In this document: positions 56,508 to 64,000 of the stretch, piece after piece
How the letters are laid out: every line of letters begins with the position of its first letter
How positions within the stretch are numbered: position 1 is the stretch's first letter
Origin: Limnanthes douglasii subsp. nivea
Taxonomy: Eukaryota; Streptophyta; Magnoliopsida; Brassicales; Limnanthaceae
DNA: 64,000 nucleotides
NCBI GenBank assembly: GCA_036936605.1
Contig: JAUPFV010000004.1
Span: forward strand, 141,342,973 to 141,406,972
Reading direction: 5' to 3'
Translations under genes and position numbers: made by a program
Notes under the pieces: model-generated
The model's input: the letters and a program-made list of their open reading frames with translations, nothing else
Told to the model about the DNA's origin: nothing
Database searches by the model: none

Positions 56508-56510
56508 CTC

Positions 56511-56980
56511 TGGTGTGGATAATAATTGCCTGAGGGTAGGCTAGTAATTTCAAGTGGAGTTTTAACGGTGGTGTGAGGGTGTTTAATGGTTTAGAGTAGA
56601 GAGTAGAGAGATAATTAAGCAGCTTGGTAGCAGTTAATTCTCATTACCCCTAGTTAATGCGGGTGGTTGGGTATTTATAGTGTAATGTTTGGGCCCTTAT
56701 GGGCTTTCGGGTCATGTTTAATGGACCCGGGTCATGTTCAAAGACCCATGAGCTCTAAGTAGGAGAGCAAGTAGCTTAGTCAAGAAGTGTTTAGGTTTTT
56801 TAGTACTTTTGTCATAGTTCGAACAGCCTTAAGTTCATAGTGTTCACAGAAATCTGTCCGGTCCAAGTGACCTGTTCGGTCCCTGTCCATGTAACCTGTC
56901 CGGTTTTCGGAGAGACGAGACCGATTTGCCCTTGTTCGGGGAGCATGCTGAATTCGGACTCATCAGGAGCCCCTTTTTTA
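56511..56980 (-). repeat. Gypsy-B 3' LTR and polypurine tract
   Basis: The inner end is fixed by the minus-strand string AAAAAAGGGGCTCC followed by TGATGAG (junction at 56965/56966), the same arrangement as in gypsy-A. A TATA box for minus transcription (TATAAATA) lies at 56672-56679. The outer end is somewhere between 56508 and 56540, because no second LTR is available for comparison. Confidence 0.7.
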
Positions 56981-57294
56981 GGTGTTTGAGCAAGTGTTTT
57001 TGTCAAAGAACTGAAAAACAGTCCGACGTCAGAAGTGGTTTTCAATCCGGATAGATCTATGGGTATACCCGGACAGATTAAGTTTTCACGAATTCAAAAC
57101 GGTTTTTGTCAGAGTTAGTGAGACACGTGTCGCTCTCTGATTGGTCACCCCAGCCGTTTTTTCACCTTGAATTTTGCACCACCTCTTTCAACAAGTAACC
57201 TCCTTAATTACAAATGGTGACATCAGCGCCGTCTTTTAATCATTGCCAAACTTTTCAAATTCTCCTAGGAATCAACTTCTCTTTTCTGATCTAC

Positions 57295-57301
57295 TATAAA
57301 T
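57295..57301 (+). promoter_or_regulatory. TATA box of the gypsy-B antisense gene
   Basis: CTACTATAAATTG on the plus strand, about 100 bp upstream of the ATG at 57402, with a CT-rich leader (TCTCTCTCTAAAGC) between. It lies outside the LTR, between polypurine tract and aORF, so it would be an internal promoter. Confidence 0.6.
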
Positions 57302-57401
57302 TGAAACTTACTTTCTTCTGTTTTCACTATCTCTTTCACATTTACTCTGCAAATTTACTCAGAGCTTTCTCTCTCTAAAGCAAGGGTTTTCTGGGTAGTT
57401 T

Positions 57402-60373
57402 ATGTTTACAGCAAGAACAACACTGATCAAAGGTGGGTGGCTCAATCTTTCGGAGTTGGAAAGGGCACAAAAAGTTGAGAAGGAGAGACGAATAGCAGCA
57501 GGGCTACCTTCATCACCCGTTGATAAACCAGTCGCCTCTGTTACTGAGTCAGATAGAGGCTCATCTTCCTCCAAAGGTACTAAGCCCAAAAAACTCTTTC
57601 AATCCACCCTTTCGCCCATAGTCTCTGGTTCCTCAGTTCAGGAGTCAGTACTTGCTGTTGAGCCAGGAGTCACAGTTACAAGCGTTAGGAAAAATTCGCC
57701 TTTTATTGCAATGGGGTCTGACACAGAGCATTCTCCGGAGAAGCTGGTGGTTAAAAGGTCAAGACGGCTAGTCAAAGGGCTAGCTTCCAAGAATACTCCC
57801 TCCAAATCGGGGGCAAAAAACAGTGGCTCTGGGTCTGGAGTGCCCATCAGTGCTCCTCGGGAAAGGCCATCTGGTCCGGAGGCCAGCAGTCCGGTACCTC
57901 CAAGAGAGATTTCTGCCTCTGAGCCCCAGCCTGAGATAAGAAGTCAAAGAAACACAGAAGGCCAGCAGTCCGGTAGCCAGGCTGAGCCAAACTTTAACCC
58001 TCCCCGGACCACTACCACAGATATTCCCCCAACAAATATGGAGGAAAGAATGGAGGACTCTGCTGAAGAGGTCCCTTTTGAGTCTGAGTCCTCCGGCCAG
58101 ACTGAAAATGCTGCTGCTGCCAAAAAAGGCAAGGAAAAACTGTACTTGAGGCATCCGGACCTGCCGGAGTGCCTTGAAGAGAAGGTGGGGCCGTGTTTCC
58201 ACAGAGTTGAGCTCAAATATCTCTTGGCCTTACAGAAGACCAAGTATGCATTCATCCATACTTCTGACCTGGGTCGAATGCGCACAAAATGGGGGATCCC
58301 AAAAAATGTAAAGATAAGGATCCTCATAGATCCGGAGACCCCTATGGATTGCAAGAGGAACGAAATAGTCTTTTTTACAGAGCTATGTAATTGGGGACTC
58401 AGGTTCCCACTGGACCCGGAGATCGTTCGATACTTCCACCTGGTGAAGCTCTACCCGAGCCAGCTGAGCCCCAATGGCTGGTATACTCTGATGTCATGTA
58501 TCATGGCATCTAGGCTGTCCGGGATCCCTCTCCCTATGGAAGAGTTCGCAGCGGTGGCCAACCTTTGCAAGCATCACCAATTTCCCTTCTACCATTTCAA
58601 TATGGGGAACGATCTCAACGCTGTTGATGATCTCTTGGAGTCAGAGAGCAAATGGAGGAGCCAATTTCTATTCGTCAGTGGCGCTTGGGAAAACGGCAAG
58701 AAGATCAAGGCCGGAGAGAACCCAAGCCTCCTCAAGAGCAGGTGGAGGAGTGACCGTAAGTTTCTTACTTTAAATCTCTGTCCATTTCTTTTTTTTTTTA
58801 AGTTAGTTTAAATTACCTAATTTCTCTTTTGTTCTAACAGAGCTGCCAAAGGAGTTCGGGGATTATTTGAAGGCCAGACAGGTTACCTGTGGCAAAATCA
58901 ATGCTTGGGCCGCAGAGAATTAGGAGAATCGATTCCACAAAGCCTTTACCCCTGGAAATCTAGCAAGGTCTCACCTATGGAACACCACAGGCCGGAGAGA
59001 CCTATCTTGGGAGGAGCTCACCACCCAGCCTCCTGAAGACATTGTGCTTAGAAGGTCCCACGAACTAGATGGGACACTCTACCTGCCTGCCCGGGCCAAA
59101 GCCCCAAGCAAAATGAAAGGCAGGAGAAAAGGCAAAAAGGTGGCGAGCGATGCTGAGAAGGATGCCCCAACAGACCCGGAGGGGCCGGCCCAGGTTCAAA
59201 TTGATGCAGCCCTCTTGCAAGTGGTGGAGCAAGAGACCGAAAGGCAGGAAGTAGACCTCCCAAAACCTCCAAGGGCTCCCAAGAGGACTCGCAAGCAAGT
59301 AGGTGAAGGCGCTGACCGGGAAGCCAAGAAGAAAAAGACTTCCCAAGGAGATGAGCTCGCTCTCCGGGATCCGGAGCCTTCTTTCCCCACTGACCCCTCT
59401 GACCTAACGTTGGCCGAAGAGATCCTAAGGGACTTTCATACCGATGAGGTAGAGGGGGGAGATCTCAACCTCGATGGAGTGGACATCACTGGTCTAGCTG
59501 GCCTTGGTGAGTATTTCCTTGGCCTCCCCAGAGATGAATTCGTAGGGCCCTACGTTCCTCCAAGCAGCTCCAATACGGTCAATTTCAATGGTAAGACTTT
59601 CATTGTCTCTAGTGAAAAGGACACCATAGCCCATTCCTTGCTTAGTAATGTGCAGCCAGTTCTTACATTGGAGAGACAAGTCTGGAGTCAAGCAGACACC
59701 ATCAAAGACCTCAAGTCTGAGAAGGAAAAGCTGTCTGAAGACCTCCGCACTGCTACTACCAATGCTGATTTGCTTAAGGAAGCAAATGAGGAGCTGAAGA
59801 GGAATCAAGATGAAAGCAACACAAAAGTTGCCACCCTAGAAGAAACCATAAAAGATCTTCGGGAGAAGCTGTCCGGTATGGAGAAGGACCTTACTGTCTC
59901 AAGGGGAGAAACTACTGCAAAGGAGAAGATTATCACCAACTTGACTACTGACAAGATTGCTCTAGAAAATGCAGTGACACAGGCCGCTGAGGAGAAAACT
60001 GCTTTGTTAAGGGACCAAGAGGCCACAATCAATGCCAAGATCAATGCCTACGCCAGGGAGATGATTAAAAGCGAAGAGTTATTGATTCAAAGGGTGAAGT
60101 CTGATATGGTTCTCCTTTTTTCATGAAAAATTTCCGAAGAGGACCCTGGGGGACTTATGGCTCTATGTGGATGATGATGACCTTCCATATTATACAATGG
60201 TCGAAGAGGATGGAATTTCCAGTGGGTCTTCATCTGATGATGAAGAGAGGACCGGAGAGAGCCCAGGTGAAGAGGAGAATGATTCCAAAGGCAAGAAGGT
60301 AGTCGAAGGGGGGAGCGACTCTAAGGGTAAGAAAACAGATGAAGGGGAGCCATCTTCAAAGGCTCAATCTTAA
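57402..60373 (+). pseudogene. Gypsy-B antisense gene (aORF), two exons, nearly intact
   Basis: A protein of unknown function, encoded opposite to gag-pol. Exon 1 (57402-58755, 451 codons plus 1 nt) has a long Ser/Pro-rich N-terminus, then the conserved block from about residue 250: NWGLRFPLDPEIVRYF, LYPSQLSPNGWYTLM, IMASRLSG and SGAWENGK. This pattern resembles Transposase_28 (putative gypsy-type transposon). Exon 2 starts at 58841, continues in frame as LPKEFGDYLKARQ, and has one TAG at 58921-58923. It then encodes a Lys/Arg-rich part, a coiled coil (about 59670-60100) and an acidic Ser/Glu tail (GSSSDDEER). A one-base shift in a T run near 60115 separates coiled coil and tail. Gypsy-A has the same layout. 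The gene is convergent with integrase. Confidence 0.85.
58756..58840 (+). other. Intron of the gypsy-B antisense gene
   Basis: 85 nt from GTAAGTTT to TTCTAACAG, T-rich before the acceptor. It is phase 1: exon 1 ends with C of a codon completed by AG of exon 2 (CAG, Gln). Removing it joins the 57402 and 59044 frames. The gypsy-A aORF has a 78-nt intron at the homologous place and phase. Confidence 0.8.
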
Positions 60374-60854
60374 TTTATGGTTTACTTGGTTTATCTTTTA
60401 TTCAAACTAAAGTCCTTGGAAGGCCAAGGCACTCTTTTTTAGTGGTGTCCGGTATTTGTTCGGACAGGTTTTTTGTGTTGTATCCTGATTTATTCGAAAG
60501 TCCTTGGAAGGCCAAGGTAATTTTAAGTTGTTCAATGAATACTTCTGTTTTGCACAACCATCATCTTCTTTCATTGTTTGTTTTAGTTTAGATAGCTAGA
60601 GTTTAAGTAGCTTTTAGTTATTGCATTGTGAGAGTGTTTAAATTCTTTGGCTAGAGTTTAAATAGCCCTTAGATCTTTCAGTCCGGGTAGTATAACAAGA
60701 GATAGAACTTTGAAAATACTATTTTGAAGAAGGCATCGAATTTTATTCAACCATCCGGACACCTCACTAAAACCTCTCCGTGCCACCAGGGAGGAAAGAG
60801 TATGCCCCCAAATATTTACATGGAAGTTCAAACAAGTAAATATTTACACAAGTG
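60374..60854. other. Gap between convergent aORF and integrase ends (gypsy-B)
   Basis: 480 bp separating the 3' ends of two genes that face each other. It contains two short direct repeats: AAGTCCTTGGAAGGCCAAGG at about 60410 and 60499, and GCTAGAGTTTAA-TAGC at about 60597 and 60651. Terminators for both strands are expected here; none is certain. Confidence 0.55.
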
Positions 60855-62150
60855 TTATTCCAAGTACATCCGAAGATGCTCAATATTCCAAGGGTGAGTT
60901 AGAACCCTGCCATCTTTGTCTTCCAACCAATAAGTTCCAGGCTTGATTCTTTCAACCACAATATACGGACCCTCCCAGGTCGGGGCCAGCTTTCCGAAGA
61001 GCTTTTCTTTAGTGTGTAAGAAGACCTTTCTTAATACTTTGTCCCCTGGTTGGAAATCTCTTCTTTTAACTTTAGAAGCAAACCTGCTCCTCATCAAGCC
61101 CTGATAGTGTGCAACTCTAAGGCGAGCTTTAACCCGTCTTTCTTCTATCAAATCAAGTTGATTTCTGATTGCCATTTCATTAGCGTGTCCGGAGAAGTTG
61201 TGAACACGAAAGGAAGGGAGTGTCTTCTCTATGGGAGCTACTGCATCCATTCTTGTGTTGCAGCCCCAGGTGTTGTCCGGTAGGCCCACAAGACTTCTTG
61301 TAGATAACTAGGCCACTTCCCAGCAGCCCCTTCCAGATTCTTTTTTAAACCGGACAGTATAGTTCTATTAGCCACTTCAACTTGCCCGTTGGCTTGTGGG
61401 TGGAAAGGTGAAGAAAAACAATGCTGTATACCCCTTGAGGCACAGAAGCTTTCCATTTCTCTATTGTCAAACTTTGGCCCATTGTCTGTTGTTATTTTCT
61501 GTGGGACACCAAATCTGCAACATATGTTGGATATAATGAATTTTATGATAGCTTTTGATGTTGTCCCTGCCAGGGGAGCTGCTTCTATCCACTTTGAGAA
61601 GTAGTCAATGGCCACAATTATAGTTTTACGCCCTCCGGACGCCACAGGGAGAGGCTCTACTAGGTCCAACCCCCATCGAGCAAAAGGGATGGGCTCAGAA
61701 ATTGACTCCAAAGGAATGGCTGGTACATGAATTTCATTACTGTACCTCTGGCATGAGTCACAGCTTCTCACCAACTCTTTAGCATCTTTCATGATTGATG
61801 GCCAATAGTATCCGGAGAGTAATACTCTTCTTGTTAAAGCTCTAAATCCACAATGGACTGACCCCTCACCATCATGCAATTCGGAGAGGACTACTTGTGA
61901 TTCGTCATCCCCCAAACAACGCACGAGAGGTTTACTGTAGGACTTTTTGTACAACACCTCTCTCAATATGATGAAACCACGAGCTTTGTGTTTCAATGTT
62001 CTGGCTTGTGACTTATCTGGAGGCATAACACCATCGGAGAGATATTGCAAGAGAGGAAACCTCGAGTTTTGAGGTTGTTTCACTTGTATTTCAAAAATTT
62101 CCTCTTCTTTACCCTTACCAAGTTGAATAGAAGGGCTTTCAAGCACATAG
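60855..62150 (-). pseudogene. Gypsy-B integrase (one deletion)
   Basis: Inserts element DNA. The HHCC region (HCGFRALTRRVLL, SCDSCQRY) and the catalytic core with all three acidic residues (VAIDYFSKW, TDNGPKFDN, GQVEVANRT) are intact in the frame 61238-62386. Near 61240-61289 the frame changes between AYRTTPGAATQE and MDAVAPIEKT. The about 8 residues normally found between these strings (present in gypsy-A) are missing, so a deletion of roughly 20 nt has occurred. The C-terminal part (LDLIEERRVKARL, VFLHTKEK, HPWNIEHL) then stays open to 60855. Confidence 0.9.
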
Positions 62151-64000
62151 ATCCATGGGTATGACTCCGTATATGCTATAGTTTCCAATGAGTCTGCTAG
62201 TTCATTTTCTGCCCGATGAATGTGCTCATAGACAACAGCTTTAAATTTCAGTGCTTCATTTTTGAGGAGGAGTAAATACTTTACAAGCTGCTCCTTTCTA
62301 GCCTCAGATTGGCCTAAGGCATGGTGAACAAGAAACTGGGAGTCACTTAGCAGCTTGACCCTCTTAGCCCCACAGATATAGGCCAACTTTTACCCAGCTA
62401 TAGCTGCTTTGTATTCGGACTCGTTATTAGACGCCCTGAAAGCAAAACAAATAGCCTGGTACATGCTGTCCCCATATGGGGAAGTTAGACATATTCCCGC
62501 ACCACATCCCATGGTGCTAGACCCTCCGTCTGTTCGGACAATCCATATTTTCTTGTCTTTTATATCAGTAGCTTGCTCTGAATCCCTATCGGAGTGGAAT
62601 TCAACCAGAAAATCAGCCACAGCTTGGGCTTTAACTGCTGTCCGGGGAGCAAAGTCTATGTCGAAGTCCCCCAACTCTACTGACCACTTAGTCATTCTGC
62701 TTGAAATGTCTGCTTTTTGAAGGACATTCTTTAAGGGAAAAGATGTCCGGACGATGATAGGATGAGCCTGGAAATAAGGCCTTATCTTTCTTGCAGCTAT
62801 CACCAAGGCTAATGCCAGCTTTTCGAGTTTCAAGTAACGCCTCTCAGCATCAATCAAGCTTTTGCTGATGTAGTACACTGGGTGAGGATGCCCATCGACT
62901 TCTCTTACCAACACAGCACTGATGGCATAACTTGAAACAGCCAAATACACAAAGAGAGTCTCCCCACAAACTGGTTTGAACAAAGTTTTGGGAGAGGAAA
63001 GATGTTTCTTGATTTCATTGAAAGCCTCATCACACTGTGGGGTCCACTCGAACCCCTTTGCACCCTTCAAAGTTTGAAAGAATAGAGCACACCTGTCCGA
63101 AGACCTCGAGATGAATCTGTTTAAAGCAGCTAATCTCCCCGTTAATCGCTGCACTTCTTTAATGTTTCGAGGAGGCTCCATTTGGAATAGAGCGTTGAGC
63201 TGGTCCGGATCAGGCTGTATTCCATGTTCACTTATGATATACCCTGAGAATTTCCAGGACTGCACTCCGAACACACACTTTTCAGGGTTTAACTTCAAAT
63301 TCACTTTTGCCAAGTTGGCAAAAGTTTCTTGGAGATCGTACAAGTGCAACTGCTCATCCACACTTTTCACCATCATATCGTCAATGTATACTTCCATATT
63401 TCTTCCAATTTGATCAGCAAATGCCTTGTTGACTAGCCTCTGATAAGTAGCCCCAGTATTTTTCAAACCAAATGGCATCACCTTGTAGCAATGCAAACCC
63501 TGTCAGTGACAAATGTGGTATGCTCTTGATCTTTTGGATCTACTTGAATCTGATTGTACCCAGAGAAGGCATCCATAAAGGAAAGCAGTTTGTTCCCAGA
63601 AGTAGAGTCTACTAACTGATCTATCCGGGGGACCGGATACAAATCTTTTGGGCAAGCTCTTTTGAGATCTGTGAAGTCAATGCACATGCGCCACTTGCCA
63701 TTTTTCTTTTTTACCAGGACAGGATTGGCAGTCCACAAAGGGTATTGAGATTCTTTAATGTGCCCAATCTTTGTGAGTCTGTCAACCTCTTGTACAATGA
63801 CATCAGGTTTTTCTTTTGAGAAAGCTCTTCTCTTTTGAACCACTGGTGCTACATCTCTCCGGACAGATAGGTGATGGGATATCACTTCTGATGGAACTCC
63901 AGTAACATCAGCATTGCACCAAGCAAAAACGTGCTGATGGTCTTTCAAAAATTTCAACATTTCTTTTTTCAACGTTGGTGGCATCTTGGACCCTATCTTG
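62151..64000 (-). pseudogene. Gypsy-B reverse transcriptase, RNase H and archaeal-like RNase H (partial)
   Basis: Reverse transcriptase starts in 63478-63984 (HVFAWCNADVTG, VLVKKKNGKWRMCIDFTDLK, FMDAFSGYNQIQ), shifts frame at about 63480-63496 (DRVCIATR where DRGLHCYK is expected), and continues in 62390-63496 with VMPFGLKNTGATYQRL and VYIDDMMVKS (both Asp at 63377-63382). RNase H follows (SSYAISAVLV, RPYFQAH). The second, archaeal-like RNase H has TDGGSSTMGCGAGI, NNESEYKAAIAG, DSQFLVHHALG and NELADSLE. A TAA at 62387-62389 interrupts it where Leu is expected. Apart from these lesions the frames are open. It is the best pol template in the window. Confidence 0.9.

Larger units (their letters stand above)
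56511..64000 (-). mobile_element. Gypsy-B, Tat/Retand-like Ty3/gypsy element, cut by right window edge
   Basis: The best preserved LTR element here. From left to right: 3' LTR, polypurine tract, plus-strand aORF with its own promoter, then minus-strand integrase, archaeal-like RNase H, RNase H and reverse transcriptase up to the window end. Protease, gag and the 5' LTR are outside. Its pol has only a few lesions, so it is younger than gypsy-A. Its base composition is richer in G, C and CpG than its surroundings. The left boundary is approximate. Confidence 0.9.

Noticed and set aside
59048..59390. Minus-strand frames opposite the gypsy-B aORF
   Set aside because: The plus frame has the conserved domain plan shared with gypsy-A; the minus frames are complements of its Lys/Pro-rich part.

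Overview
This window looks like a gene-poor, heterochromatin-like stretch of a eudicot plant nuclear genome. It is AT-rich and consists almost entirely of retrotransposons and DNA transposons in different states of decay. I found no convincing intact host gene, no rRNA or tRNA gene and no CRISPR. The plant assignment rests on the families present: L1-type LINEs with a zinc-knuckle ORF1 and an RNase H after the reverse transcriptase, Ty3/gypsy elements of Tat/Retand-like type carrying an extra antisense gene, Ty1/copia elements, and a Mutator-like element. The species cannot be told from the sequence.

Layout. 1-4.8 kb: LINE-A (minus), cut by the window edge, with an open ORF1. 5.2-5.5 kb: a 322-bp Mutator-type MITE with a perfect 9-bp target duplication, inserted in a short tandem repeat. 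5.6-8.3 kb: unassigned non-coding DNA. 8326-18987: gypsy-A, a complete but decayed Tat-like element with two 362-bp LTRs, minus-strand gag-pol and a plus-strand antisense gene (aORF). 19.0-22.9 kb: gypsy-C, an older relative of the same type, which gypsy-A probably interrupted. 23.2-24.3 kb: plus-strand gypsy reverse-transcriptase debris. 25.7-26.0 kb: an unusual palindrome containing five 48-bp-spaced hairpin units. 26.4-27.5 kb: LINE-D fragment. 28.2-29.2 kb: copia-B 3' end. 29821-40229: copia-A, whose 3' LTR is split by a 5457-bp Mutator-like element (MULE). 41.1-46.5 kb: LINE-B. 47.4-48.7 kb: a 1.2-kb inverted-repeat element carrying a 146-bp tandem array. 49.6-55.6 kb: LINE-C. 55.9-56.5 kb: LINE-E, a 5'-truncated plus-strand fragment. 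56.5 kb to the right edge: gypsy-B, the best preserved Tat-like element, whose gag and 5' LTR lie outside the window.

How the parts work together. In gypsy-A and gypsy-B, gag-pol is read from the minus strand off the LTR promoter. A separate gene is read convergently from the other strand between integrase and the 3' LTR. That gene has its own TATA box, a conserved phase-1 intron, a conserved 'WGLRF' domain, a basic segment, a coiled coil and an acidic serine-rich tail. Any genome-length transcript must therefore contain the complement of this gene. This convergent retrotransposon gene is the most interesting system here. The LINEs show a second theme: their ORF1 stop and ORF2 start codons overlap, and most of the premature stops I checked are tryptophan codons changed by a G-to-A transition.
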